Positions 8,192 to 16,071 of a DNA stretch of 64,000 nt are shown here, one piece after another. The translations under genes and the position numbers were made by a program. Where the stretch lies: contig NZ_JAGMUO010000012.1 in assembly GCF_019049325.1 (NCBI RefSeq), positions 1-64,000 of the forward strand, in the 5' to 3' direction. How positions within the stretch are numbered: position 1 is the first letter of the stretch; each line of letters begins with the position of its first letter. This DNA comes from Streptomyces sp. AC512_CC834 (GTDB lineage Bacteria; Actinomycetota; Actinomycetes; Streptomycetales; Streptomycetaceae). The notes below the pieces were generated by a model. It did no database searches and was not told where the DNA came from. It saw nothing but the letters and a program-made list of their open reading frames with translations.

Positions 8192-9768
8192 CCGGACACC
8201 CCACTGCCCCCGACCGACCCACTGCGCCCGGCACCGATCGTCCCGCCGGGTCCGCCAGCGGTCGCCGCGCCGCCCCAGACGTCGGTCGCCCCGCCGGTCG
8301 AGGTGTCGGTGGCCCGGCTGGCTTCGGTGCGGGTCGGCCGGCTGGCTCCGGCGTCGGCGCTTGTCTCGCCGGGTTCGGCGGCGGTTGCCGTGCTGGTCCT
8401 GGTGTCGGTCGTCTCGCCGGTACCGGCGTTGGTGGTCCGGTTGGCTCGGGTGGGGGTCGCCCGGCTGATCCCGGCGTCGGTGGTCGTCTCGCCGGGTTCG
8501 GCGGCGGTTGCCGCGCTGACCCCGGCGTCGGTTGCCGTGCTGAGCCCGGCGTCTGTCGCCGTGCCGGTACCGGTGTTGGTCGTCCTGCCGGTCCGGGAAC
8601 TCGCTGTCGTCAGTGCCTCCGTGCGCAGTCGGGCCGCCCTGCGTAGCGCTGCGACCGCCGGGTCGTTCGGGTCGCCGGCCTCCCCGTGGGCCGCGGCCAG
8701 CACGTCCTCGACCGTCGCAAGACCGCCCAGCTCGGCCCGCACCGGGCGGCCCAGGCTGGTCACCGCGCCGTCCTCGCGGGACCGGGCGCGGCAGTGGAAG
8801 GCCAGCTCGCAGGCGGAGAGGCACTCGGGCGCGTACGTCGCCGGGACCGCCTCGACCGCCGCCGTCAGCTCCTCGGCGGGCAGCTCGGGGGAGAAGCAGA
8901 CGCCCTCGGGCAGTGCGTCGGCGATCTCCTCGATGCGGGTGAGGCGGGCGAGCTGGCGTTCGGTGACGGCGCGCTGCTTGCGCACGTCGACGGCGGACGC
9001 GGTGGGCAGGTTGGAGAAGTCCTTGGGGCAGACGAGCAGGACCCGGTGGCGTACGCGCGGGGCGGGGTCGAGGCGGGCGGCGACCCGCTCCAGGGCCAGC
9101 ACGTACACCGCGGCCTGGCGTGCGGCGGCGCCGACCTTCGCCGGGTCGGCGGAGCCGTCCAGCATGGGGAAGGACTTGATCTCGACGACCGTCCAGCCAC
9201 CGTCCGGATGCACCACCACGGCGTCCGGCTCCAGGAAGGCGGGGGAACCGGCGACATCGAGGGCGAGCATCGGATGGTCGAGCAGCGTCCACGTGCCGGG
9301 CGAGCCGGTGGCCTCGCGCAGGGCCAGCGACGTCCGTGCCGCGCGCCCCTCGGGGCCGGTCGCGGACAGGTCGGGCACCTGAGCGCCGGCGGGCGGCTCG
9401 GCGCCCCGGTCCAGCTTCTCGTGCACGAGCCGCAGCAGCTCGGCGCCACCGTCCGCCTTGACCCTCGCCTCGAAGGCGTTGCCCCGCGTGAAGGCGAACT
9501 GGGACTGTCCGAAGACCGACGGCGAGCCCAGCGCACCGGCCAGCGAGGCCTTGTCCACCCCGGCACCGTCGAGAATGGCCCGCCGACGGCACCCCGGGTT
9601 GGCGGCGAGGGCGGCCAGGGCGCGCGCGTCCAGCGCCTTGGCCGCCACGTCGGGACCGCGCAGCTCAGCGAGCCGGTGCCGGAGTCTCGTCCCCCGCGTC
9701 CGAGGGGGCGGGGTCCGGCTCGGCTCCTGGTCCGAACCGCTGCTCGCGCTGCCGTGGGAATCGCTCAC
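8182..9768 (-). CDS. RecB/Cas4-like PD-(D/E)XK nuclease with probable Fe-S cluster and Thr/Ala-rich tail
   Basis: 528 aa from GTG 9768. Motifs in RecB-family order: GNAFE (G96, E100), E180-P-D182, E196-I-K198 (VVEIKSF) and Q218-x3-Y222. Four cysteines are placed as in Cas4/AddB Fe-S nucleases: C60 near the N-terminus and C316-x3-C320-x5-C326 after the nuclease core (known examples are usually C-x2-C-x5-C, so this spacing is slightly off). From about residue 380 the protein becomes a low-complexity Thr/Ala/Gly/Asp tail with a 41-residue repeat. The frame is open back to GTG 9813, but third-position GC is high only from 9768. It overlaps the end of the PAP2 gene by 104 bp. Nuclease activity is inferred from motifs. 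Confidence 0.82.
   Translation of the reverse strand: MSDSHGSASSGSDQEPSRTPPPRTRGTRLRHRLAELRGPDVAAKALDARALAALAANPGCRRRAILDGAGVDKASLAGALGSPSVFGQSQFAFTRGNAFEARVKADGGAELLRLVHEKLDRGAEPPAGAQVPDLSATGPEGRAARTSLALREATGSPGTWTLLDHPMLALDVAGSPAFLEPDAVVVHPDGGWTVVEIKSFPMLDGSADPAKVGAAARQAAVYVLALERVAARLDPAPRVRHRVLLVCPKDFSNLPTASAVDVRKQRAVTERQLARLTRIEEIADALPEGVCFSPELPAEELTAAVEAVPATYAPECLSACELAFHCRARSREDGAVTSLGRPVRAELGGLATVEDVLAAAHGEAGDPNDPAVAALRRAARLRTEALTTASSRTGRTTNTGTGTATDAGLSTATDAGVSAATAAEPGETTTDAGISRATPTRANRTTNAGTGETTDTRTSTATAAEPGETSADAGASRPTRTEASRATDTSTGGATDVWGGAATAGGPGGTIGAGRSGSVGGSGVSGCR
8363..8513 (-). repeat. 123-bp coding repeat in nuclease tail
   Basis: A 28-bp block (8363-8390) recurs almost exactly at 8486-8513, a 123-bp shift, equal to 41 codons. 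It encodes the repeated ATAAEPGET...DAG...SR segment of the nuclease tail. Flanking sequence between the copies is also related, so the tail seems to have grown by in-frame tandem duplication. Confidence 0.75.
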
Positions 9769-10642
9769 CCGCGGAATTCTGGCATCCACCACTGACAATC
9801 GTGGAACCCGCACTGTCGGAGCCAGACGTCGAAGCGGACGTCGAGGGGGTCTTGCCCGGTGCGAAACGGGCCGCGAGCAGGGTCCGCGCCCGTTCCGCGG
9901 TCCGCAGCACGAACGGCGTCAACAGCAGCCCCACGCCCATCACGGCCGCGCCCGCGACCGCGTCCAGGAAGTAGTGGTTCGCGGTGCCCATCACCACGAG
10001 CGTGGTCCCCAGCGGGTAGACGACGGCGACCACCTTCGTCAGGCGTGTGCCGCCGTGGCGCCACAGCATCACCCCGCACCACAGCGCCCAGCCCACATGC
10101 AGGCTCGGCATGGCCGCGTACTGGTTGGTCATGCCGCCCATACCGCGCGGCGCACTCGCCGCGCCGCCCCACCAGCCGTACGAGCTGTACTGGGCCATCG
10201 TGTCGACGAACCCGTGACTCGCGTCCAGCAGCCGGGGCGGGCAGGTCGGCATGAGGGTGAAGCCGATGAGGCCGATGAACGTGGACGTCATCAGCCAGGT
10301 GCGCGCGGCCCGGTAGCGCACCGCCCGGGAGCGGAAGATCCAGATCAGGATCGCCGGGGTGACCACATAGTGCAGCGAGGCGTACCAGAAGTCGGCCGGT
10401 ATGCCGATCCAGGGCTCGTTGGTGAAGAGGCGGTTGAGCGGGTGCTCCGCGTTGAGGAAGAGCGCCTTCTCGATGTCCAGCAGGGCCAGGCCGTGGTCGA
10501 CGGCGTCGGATACGTCGCCGCGCACGAGCAGGCGCCCGGCGCTGTAGCAGGCGTACACGAGGACGATGAGCGGCAGCTCGGTCCACCAGCGCAGCCGAGT
10601 TTGGGGGGCCGCCTCGGTGCCCGGTGTCTCGGTGTGCGGCAA
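9665..10642 (-). CDS. PAP2-family membrane phosphatase
   Basis: About 325 aa with several membrane segments (LPLIVLVYACYSAG; TPAILIWIF; FIGLIGFTLMP; VVAVVYPLGTTLVVMG; GAAVMGVGLLLTPFVL). The PAP2 acid-phosphatase motifs MPSLHVGWA and NHYFLDAVAG are present, in the arrangement of the AUR1/inositol phosphorylceramide-type branch, suggesting a lipid phosphate substrate with the active site outside the membrane. The start is uncertain: TTG 10642 has a strong AAGGGGGAGG site 9 bp upstream, while ATG 10666 and GTG 10678 lack spacing or a site. The last about 35 codons have poor third-position GC and overlap the nuclease start, so the C-terminal tail may be non-conserved. Confidence 0.85.
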   Translation of the reverse strand: MPHTETPGTEAAPQTRLRWWTELPLIVLVYACYSAGRLLVRGDVSDAVDHGLALLDIEKALFLNAEHPLNRLFTNEPWIGIPADFWYASLHYVVTPAILIWIFRSRAVRYRAARTWLMTSTFIGLIGFTLMPTCPPRLLDASHGFVDTMAQYSSYGWWGGAASAPRGMGGMTNQYAAMPSLHVGWALWCGVMLWRHGGTRLTKVVAVVYPLGTTLVVMGTANHYFLDAVAGAAVMGVGLLLTPFVLRTAERARTLLAARFAPGKTPSTSASTSGSDSAGSTIVSGGCQNSAGERFPRQREQRFGPGAEPDPAPSDAGDETPAPAR

Positions 10643-10847
10643 TCCGATCGCCCTCCCCCTTCTCATCCTTCTCGTCACTCGCGCGTCTGGTCCGACACGG
10701 GCGAGCCACTCTACGGCCTCGCCGCGCCCCCTTCATGAGGCGCCCTCGGACCGGATAGACGCCGGGAACGCCCCTCGGGTTGCCCGTGCGGACCGTACGG
10801 GATGATGGAGGCGTCCCCGCTGACATTTATCCCGGAAAGGCCTCTTC

Positions 10848-11444
10848 ATGGCACCGCGCATCCTGCTGGCCAGGCACGGACAGACGGAGTGGTCGCTGTC
10901 CGGCAGACACACCGGCAGGACCGACGTGCCGCTCCTGGAGGAGGGCCGGCGCGGCGCCAAGCTGCTCGGCGAGCGGCTGCACCGGGCGCCGCTGGACGGG
11001 CTGCCCGGCGTCGAGGTGCGGACCAGTCCGCTGGTGCGCGCGCGTGAGACGTGCGAACTCGCGGGCTTCGGTACGCGCGCCCGCGCGTGGGACACGCTGA
11101 TGGAGTGGGACTACGGGGCGTACGAGGGCATGACACCGGAGCAGATCCAGGCCGTCCGGCCCGGCTGGCTGGTCTGGCGGGACGGGGTCCCCGAGGGGGA
11201 GAGCCCGGCGGACGTCACCGCGCGCGCGGACGAGGTGGTGGCGTGGGCGCGGGACGCCGACCGTGACGTGCTCGTCTTCGCCCACGGCCACATTCTGCGG
11301 TCGATCGGGGCACGGTGGCTGGGGCTGCCGGTGTCGTTCGGGGCGCGGATACGGCTGAATCCGACGTCGCTGTCGGTGTTGGGGTGGGCCTACGGGGAGG
11401 CGGCGGTGGAGAGCTGGAACGATCTGGGGCACCTCGTCGGCTGA
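10848..11444 (+). CDS. Histidine phosphatase (phosphoglycerate mutase family)
   Basis: 198 aa. Begins with ARHGQTEWS, the RHG motif holding the phospho-accepting His, with the second catalytic His in FAHGHILR near residue 145 and the conserved Glu in [10 protein letters not shown]. The length fits the small bacterial branch (CobC/PhoE/GpmB-like), which hydrolyses diverse phosphoesters; no specific substrate can be assigned. ATG at 10848 is preceded by AAAGG. The gene is convergent with the NsdA-like regulator, with a 16-bp gap. Confidence 0.92.
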   Translation: MAPRILLARHGQTEWSLSGRHTGRTDVPLLEEGRRGAKLLGERLHRAPLDGLPGVEVRTSPLVRARETCELAGFGTRARAWDTLMEWDYGAYEGMTPEQIQAVRPGWLVWRDGVPEGESPADVTARADEVVAWARDADRDVLVFAHGHILRSIGARWLGLPVSFGARIRLNPTSLSVLGWAYGEAAVESWNDLGHLVG

Positions 11445-11460
11445 CGGCGGTGCCGGGCCG

Positions 11461-12921
11461 CTAAGCCGGGCGCGGCAGCGCCCTGTGGCGGTCCAGGAAG
11501 GTGCAGACGCCTGAGGCCCGGCGGTGGGGGAGGAGTACGCGGGCCGTTGTGGCGAGCATCGTGTGGATGCGTGAGGACTGGACCTCGCCCAGCAGGTCCA
11601 GGACCCGCATGCCCGCGCCCGCCGCCTCGTCGGGGCGGCCGCCGCGGGCGAGGTCGTCGGCCAGCTCCGCGGAGTACAGCGCGAGGTTCCGGGTGAAGTG
11701 CGGGTCCTGCAGTTCGGCCGCGCGCCGCGCGTGCCGGGCGGCCCGGGGCCAGTCGCCCAGGGTGGACCAGCACTGGGCTTCCAGGCCCTCCAGCTCGGCC
11801 TCGCCGTAGAAGCTCATCCACTCGGGGTCGGCGGCCGAGGGGCCTCGCTCGTAGAAGGTCTGGGCGCGCACCAGTGCCTGCTCGCAGCCGACGCGGTCGG
11901 CGAGTCCCGCCCAGCCGCCCGCCTCGCGCAGCGCGAGCAGGGACATCAGCCGGGCCGAGCCCAGCGGGCGGGCGGCGCGCTGCGCGGCCTGGGCCGCCCG
12001 CACCGCCTCGCGCGGACGCCCGGCGTCGCGGGCCAGGAACGCCATGTTGCAGAAGGCGTGCGCCTCCAGGCCCGGGTCGCCGTTCATCCGGGCGGTGGCG
12101 AGTGCCTCGGCGTAGTGGGAGCGCGCGTCGTCGAAGCGCCCCGAGTCGTGCGCCAGCCAGCCCACGGAGATCGCCAGTTCACCGGCGCCCGAGTAGAGCC
12201 GGTCCGCGGTCGCCTGCCGGGACGCGCCGGCGTCCAGCAGCGCGTACGCGGTGCGCAGCGGGGCCGCCGCGCGCCGGTAGAGGCCGTCCGCGCCGTGCCG
12301 GTCGTCGAGCAGCCGGATCCGGCGGACGGCTTCTTCGAGGGCGCCGGCCTCGCCCGCCCCTGACCGGCGCGCGGGGCGTCCGGCCGCCGCGGCTTCGAGG
12401 GCGAGCCCCAGGGGGCCCAGCGAGGCGGCGGCCACCGTGGCACCGCTCGTCATGAATGCGCGACGCAGCACGTCGCTCTCCTCGTTGTTGTCGTCGTGCG
12501 TTTCGTACAGGTCCTGCATGCCTTGCGTGTCCTGCGTGCCTTGCGTGTCCTGCGTGTCACGCATGTCTCGCGTGTCATACGTCTCATACGGCTCAACCGC
12601 CCCTCGCGACTCACCCGTGGCGCGAGTCTGGCGCCCGCGTACCGACGAACGGGGCGCGAACCCCAGGTCGGTGAGCGTGCGGCCGGGGAACATGTGCAGG
12701 AAGACCCGCTCGTAGGCGTAGTTGGGGCAGCGGATCTCGCCCGCCTCGACCCGCCCGACGTAGCGCGCGTCACAACTGACCCGCTCGCCGATCTCGCGCG
12801 CGGCCCGGCGGACCGCCGCCGCGAACTCGGCCGGCGAGCGCTTGCCGCGCAATCGCCGGAAGGCGGTGTTCGGCCGCGGGGGCCGTTCGGGCTGGGCGGA
12901 GGTCACCATTGACGACGCCAT
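11461..12921 (-). CDS. NsdA-like TPR regulatory protein
   Basis: 486 aa from ATG 12921, which has an AGAGGA site 7 bp upstream (a start at 12954 is possible but lacks one). The N-terminal about 90 residues (KRSPAEFAAAVRRAAREIGE...YVGRVEAGEIRCPNYAYERVF) form an HTH-like domain typical of the Streptomyces NsdA group of pleiotropic developmental regulators. A variable linker of D-T-Q repeats follows, then a hydrophobic segment preceded by RRAFMTSG that looks like a Tat-type or membrane segment, then Ala-rich helical repeats of TPR type to the end. Function is inferred from family resemblance only. Confidence 0.8.
   Translation of the reverse strand: MASSMVTSAQPERPPRPNTAFRRLRGKRSPAEFAAAVRRAAREIGERVSCDARYVGRVEAGEIRCPNYAYERVFLHMFPGRTLTDLGFAPRSSVRGRQTRATGESRGAVEPYETYDTRDMRDTQDTQGTQDTQGMQDLYETHDDNNEESDVLRRAFMTSGATVAAASLGPLGLALEAAAAGRPARRSGAGEAGALEEAVRRIRLLDDRHGADGLYRRAAAPLRTAYALLDAGASRQATADRLYSGAGELAISVGWLAHDSGRFDDARSHYAEALATARMNGDPGLEAHAFCNMAFLARDAGRPREAVRAAQAAQRAARPLGSARLMSLLALREAGGWAGLADRVGCEQALVRAQTFYERGPSAADPEWMSFYGEAELEGLEAQCWSTLGDWPRAARHARRAAELQDPHFTRNLALYSAELADDLARGGRPDEAAGAGMRVLDLLGEVQSSRIHTMLATTARVLLPHRRASGVCTFLDRHRALPRPA
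12511..12582 (-). repeat. 9-bp tandem array coding D-T-Q/D-M-R linker
   Basis: Eight consecutive 9-bp units of the form GTCCTGCGT (variants GCCTTGCGT, GTCACGCAT, GTCTCGCGT, GTCATACGT). On the coding strand they encode Asp-Thr-Arg/Gln-type triplets in the linker between the HTH-like and TPR parts of the NsdA-like protein. Being a multiple of three, copy-number change would keep the frame. Confidence 0.8.
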
Positions 12922-13221
12922 GGCCGGGTCCTCTCGTGCGAACCGTCGAACCATGCCGGAAGAGAGGTGAGTTGCGGTGATTTATCCGTCAGCCTGTCGG
13001 TCATCGCGTGGCATCCCTGTTTCCGGCGAGCAAGAACGTACCGGCTGTGACGGAGCCGCCACGCACTGTTTGGCTACAAACCGGATATCTCATCCGTGAT
13101 CTGCCATGAAGTGCCATCCTTTGCGGCCAACTTGTGCCGTAGCCGTTGACGGTCCGACGCGTTGAACCGTGTGGACCGGGAGGCCCCCGACTTCCGACCC
13201 GCTCGTCCAAGGAGGAGTTCC
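12922..13221. other. 300-bp divergent intergenic region
   Basis: Separates the NsdA-like gene from the small plus-strand gene and must hold both promoters. It has a lower-GC stretch around 12970-13110, but I see no repeat, operator or hairpin I can name. Confidence 0.5.
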
Positions 13222-13623
13222 GTGGTGGTGGAGGCCGGGATGGATACCAGCCGGATCAGCGATCCCCCCTGCGACGCCTGTGACGTCGTCACCGTGCCGA
13301 CCCGGCAGGGTCTGGAGGCGGTCGACATCCTCAGACGGGGAGCCGGTGAGGGGGTGGGTTCCGTGCTCCACGACGACGGCTGCGACACCCTGGGATTCCT
13401 GGTGCCGTCGGGCACCGCCGCCGCCTGGGACGTGCCGGGCAGCACCTGTACGGAGACGGACGGCCGCGGACTGAGCATCGTTCCGGAGCCCGAGCCGCCC
13501 GTGGAGGGCTCGGACTGGCTGCTGCCGCCCGGCGAGGCGGACCTGGCGACCGACCCCGGGGTACTGCGTGCCGCGCTGGGCGAGGCGGCCCGGCTGATCA
13601 GGGCCGCGGACAGTTGCCGCTGA
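13222..13623 (+). CDS. Conserved hypothetical protein
   Basis: 133 aa. The start is GTG 13222 because AAGGAGGA lies 5 bp before it; the open frame extends to 13162 without a better site. The sequence has paired cysteines (PPCDACD), a hydrophobic DTLGFLVPSG strand and a WLLPPGEADLATDP segment. It resembles small Streptomyces proteins that look like a piece of bifunctional primase/polymerase N-terminal domains, but I cannot assign a function. Its 3' end is part of a 26-bp tandem duplication. Confidence 0.75.
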   Translation: MVVEAGMDTSRISDPPCDACDVVTVPTRQGLEAVDILRRGAGEGVGSVLHDDGCDTLGFLVPSGTAAAWDVPGSTCTETDGRGLSIVPEPEPPVEGSDWLLPPGEADLATDPGVLRAALGEAARLIRAADSCR

Positions 13624-13653
13624 CCAGGACCGCGGACGGCTGCCGCTGACCAG
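13602..13653 (+). repeat. 26-bp tandem duplication across a stop codon
   Basis: 13602-13627 and 13628-13653 match at 23 of 26 positions; each copy contains CCGCTGACCAG, that is, the TGA stop of the preceding gene and a second copy of it. Confidence 0.8.
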
Positions 13654-13694
13654 CCGCTGCGGCCACGAGCCAGGGATGGTCCGATAATGGGCCG

Positions 13695-14564
13695 ATGGGA
13701 AAGTCCAGGAACGTCCGCCGCGGGCGCGCTGCCGCCGAAGCCGTCGTCGAGGACGTCGACGGCGGGCGCGCCGAGCTGGTCCCCGACCGGGACCGCCCCC
13801 GGGCCTGGACGCTGCTGATCGACGGCGCCCCGCAGTCGCACGTCGACCTCGACGACCCGGCGTTCCTCTCCTTCGAGTACCAGCGCCGCATCGGGCACGT
13901 CATCGACCTCGCCGCCCCGCCCGGCCGGCCCGTCCAGGCCGTGCACCTCGGTGGTGGCGCCCTCACCCTCGCCCGCTACGTCGCCGCCACCCGCCCCCGT
14001 TCCACCCAGCAGGTCGTCGAGCGGGACGCCGCCCTCGTCCAGTTGGTCCGCCGGGAGCTTCCCCTGGACCCCGGCGCGCGGATCCGGGTGCGTTCCACCG
14101 ACGCCCGCGCCGGACTGGCCAAGGTGCCCGACGGGTGGGCACGGCTGGTCGTCGCGGATGTGTTCGGCGGGGCCCGCACCCCGGCCCACCTGACCTCCAC
14201 CGAGTTCCTCGACGAGGTACGGCGCGCGCTCGCGCCCGGCGGGGTCTACGTCGCCAACCTCGCCGACGGTCCGCCGCTCGCCCATCTGCGCGGCCAGGTC
14301 GCCACCGCCGCCGGCCGCTTCGCGGAACTCGCCCTCGTCGCCGACCCGGCCGTACTGCGCGGCAAACGCTTCGGCAACGCGATCCTCGTCGCCTGCGACC
14401 AGCCGCTGCCCGTCGCCGAACTCACCCGCCGCGCCGCCTGTGACCCGCACCCGGCGCGCGTCGAACACGGCCGCGCGCTGGCCGACTTCACCGGCGGCGC
14501 CGTACCCGTGACGGACGCGGCCGCCGTGGACTCACCCGCCCCGCCGGCCTCCGTTTTCCGGTGA
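13695..14564 (+). CDS. Spermidine synthase-like methyltransferase-fold protein
   Basis: 289 aa. The Rossmann-like core is visible: VQAVHLGGGALTLARYV (binding loop), VVERDAALVQLVRREL (acidic end of strand 2), RVRSTDARAGLAKVPDGW and RLVVADVFGG (catalytic-Asp region), as in polyamine aminopropyltransferases. The N-terminal WTLLIDGAPQSHVDLDDP matches the substrate-domain start of such proteins. Bacterial homologues without other polyamine genes nearby are often of unknown activity, so true spermidine synthesis is not assured. ATG at 13695 is chosen; the only upstream sequence is the duplicated end of the previous gene. Confidence 0.82.
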   Translation: MGKSRNVRRGRAAAEAVVEDVDGGRAELVPDRDRPRAWTLLIDGAPQSHVDLDDPAFLSFEYQRRIGHVIDLAAPPGRPVQAVHLGGGALTLARYVAATRPRSTQQVVERDAALVQLVRRELPLDPGARIRVRSTDARAGLAKVPDGWARLVVADVFGGARTPAHLTSTEFLDEVRRALAPGGVYVANLADGPPLAHLRGQVATAAGRFAELALVADPAVLRGKRFGNAILVACDQPLPVAELTRRAACDPHPARVEHGRALADFTGGAVPVTDAAAVDSPAPPASVFR

Positions 14565-14592
14565 CCCGGCGGCCGAAGGCGGCCCAGTAGGT

Positions 14593-14662
14593 GCCGGTCG
14601 GTAGAGGCCGGTCGGTAGATGCCAGTCGGTGGATGGCGATCAGTAGGCAGAGATCAGTAGGC
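14593..14662 (-). repeat. 14-bp tandem array (5 units) reaching into a stop codon
   Basis: Units GCCGGTCGGTAGAG, GCCGGTCGGTAGAT, GCCAGTCGGTGGAT, GGCGATCAGTAGGC and AGAGATCAGTAGGC follow each other without gaps. The last unit contains the TGA stop (minus strand, 14654-14656) of the secreted-protein gene; the neighbouring unit repeats it 14 bp further on. Confidence 0.8.
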
Positions 14663-15247
14663 GCCGATCTCCACCCGCGGCGGCCCGTCGTGCCAGGTGC
14701 AGAACACCGACACCCGGTCCGCGCCCGACGTGAACTCCACCCGGATCCACGACTCCGTCTTCCACACCTGCATCGACCAGCCCGTGCCCGGCGTCGCCGA
14801 CACCAGAGACGCGGACGACGTACCGAGGTCGAAGACCGCGCGGCCCCCGTCGGTGTCGTAACTCCTGACCCGGCCGGACGTGGCGGGGGAGGGGCTCGTC
14901 GCGCCCTCGGGAGCGGTGGACGGCTCGGTCCGCGCCGGGGCGGGGTCGGGCTTGCCGGAACTCCCGCTCGGCGCCGGCGACGGACTGCCCGACCCGGACG
15001 ACGGAGACGACCCGGACGGTGCCGACGACGGCGACGGCCGGCTGGTGGACGACGCCAGGGACTCCCCGTCGCCGCCCTGCCCGTCCCGCACACTCGCGTC
15101 GGCCGCCGTGATGGGCAGCGCGCGGGGGGCGTCGTAGGCCGTGCCCGCCATCACCGTGTGGACACCCCACCACGACAGCGTGACCGCCGCGCCGGTGGCG
15201 AGCAGCCAGGCGATTACGTGGACAAGTCCTCTGCGCATCGCGGCCAT
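14654..15247 (-). CDS. Membrane-anchored or secreted protein with Ser/Pro-rich linker
   Basis: 197 aa. One N-terminal hydrophobic segment (LVHVIAWLLATGAAVTL, residues about 8-25) anchors or exports the protein. A roughly 70-residue Ser/Pro/Gly linker follows, then a small C-terminal domain of about 75 residues with beta-type pattern (GGRAVFDLG, WSMQVWKTESWIRVEF, DRVSVFCTWHDGPPRVEI). No known family recognised. Start at ATG 15247 or 15238. It is divergent from the two-component genes, with DnaA-like boxes in between. Confidence 0.8.
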   Translation of the reverse strand: MAAMRRGLVHVIAWLLATGAAVTLSWWGVHTVMAGTAYDAPRALPITAADASVRDGQGGDGESLASSTSRPSPSSAPSGSSPSSGSGSPSPAPSGSSGKPDPAPARTEPSTAPEGATSPSPATSGRVRSYDTDGGRAVFDLGTSSASLVSATPGTGWSMQVWKTESWIRVEFTSGADRVSVFCTWHDGPPRVEIGAY

Positions 15248-15307
15248 ACTGCCTCACCCGTCCCACGCGTGTCGCCCGAACGCGGTGTGACGGAGGTCCG
15301 CGCGGAG

Positions 15308-15340
15308 TTGTCCACAGGCCAGGACGCGGAGTTGTCCACA
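15308..15340 (+). promoter_or_regulatory. Two DnaA boxes (TTGTCCACA) in direct repeat
   Basis: Exact TTGTCCACA at 15308-15316 and 15332-15340, inside a 24-bp direct repeat (GCGGAGTTGTCCACAGGCC twice). This is the preferred Streptomyces DnaA box. A near match in the opposite orientation (TTGTCCACG) lies at 15217-15225 in the start of the divergent gene. They sit about 40 bp upstream of the response-regulator start, so DnaA control of one or both genes is possible. Confidence 0.6.
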
Positions 15341-15381
15341 GGCCCGGACCGGGTCGGTCCGCATGGCGTACGGTGCCGCCC

Positions 15382-16071
15382 ATGGCAAGTGTGCTCGTGG
15401 TCGAGGACGACCAGTTCGTACGCTCGGCGCTCATCCGGCAACTGACCGACGCCTCGCACACCGTGCGCAGCGTGGGTACGGCCCTGGAGGCGCTGCGCGA
15501 GGTCGCCCATTTCCGTTTCGACGTGGTGATCCTCGACCTCGGACTGCCCGACCTGGACGGCTCCGAGGCGCTGAAGATGCTGCGCGGCATCACCGACGTA
15601 CCGGTGATCGTCGCGACCGCCCGGGACGACGAGGCGGAGGTCGTACGGCTGTTGAACGCGGGCGCGGACGACTATCTGACCAAGCCGTTCTCCGTCGAGC
15701 ACCTGTCGGCCCGGATGGCGGCCGTACTGCGCCGCGCCCGCGGCGGCCCCGCGGAGGCGGCGCCGTCGAGTGTCATCAGGGTCGGCGGCCTCACCGTCGA
15801 CCCGCTGCGCCGCCAGGCCGAACTGGACGGCGCGGCCCTCGACCTGACCCGCCGCGAGTTCGACCTGCTCGCCTTCCTGGCAGGCCGGCCCGGCGTCGTC
15901 GTCCCCCGCAAGGAACTGCTCGCCGAGGTCTGGCAGCAGTCCTACGGCGACGACCAGACCATCGACGTCCACCTGTCCTGGCTGCGGCGCAAGCTCGGCG
16001 AGACCGCGGCCCGGCCGCGCTATCTCCACACCCTGCGCGGCGTCGGAGTGAAGCTGGAGCCGCCACGATGA
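15382..16071 (+). CDS. OmpR-family response regulator
   Basis: 229 aa from ATG 15382 (GTG 15373 is an alternative). Receiver domain with the acidic pair E8-D9-D10, phosphorylation site D52 in VVILDLGLPDLDG, the TARDD segment and K in YLTKPF. C-terminal winged helix of OmpR/PhoB type (LTRREFDLLAFLAGRPG...VDVHLSWLRRKLGE...TLRGVGVKL). The stop overlaps the start of the kinase gene by ATGA, so the two form one two-component operon. The stimulus is unknown. Confidence 0.95.
   Translation: MASVLVVEDDQFVRSALIRQLTDASHTVRSVGTALEALREVAHFRFDVVILDLGLPDLDGSEALKMLRGITDVPVIVATARDDEAEVVRLLNAGADDYLTKPFSVEHLSARMAAVLRRARGGPAEAAPSSVIRVGGLTVDPLRRQAELDGAALDLTRREFDLLAFLAGRPGVVVPRKELLAEVWQQSYGDDQTIDVHLSWLRRKLGETAARPRYLHTLRGVGVKLEPPR

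Noticed and set aside
6527..9382. 951-codon open frame on the plus strand opposite the helicase operon
   Set aside because: It is antisense to three genes with clear motifs and overlapping starts/stops; its translation is Arg/Gly/Val-rich and shows no domain. Long antisense frames are expected at this GC content.
8192..9592. N-terminal extension of the 547-aa protein
   Set aside because: In this part the frame is the shadow of the nuclease gene (Arg/Gly/Asp-rich), and GTG 8191 overlaps the nuclease stop as expected for coupling.
12511..12582. CRISPR-like array
   Set aside because: Units are 9 bp, contiguous without spacers, and coding. None of the other repeat arrays has spacers either; no cas genes are present apart from the Cas4-like motif nuclease.
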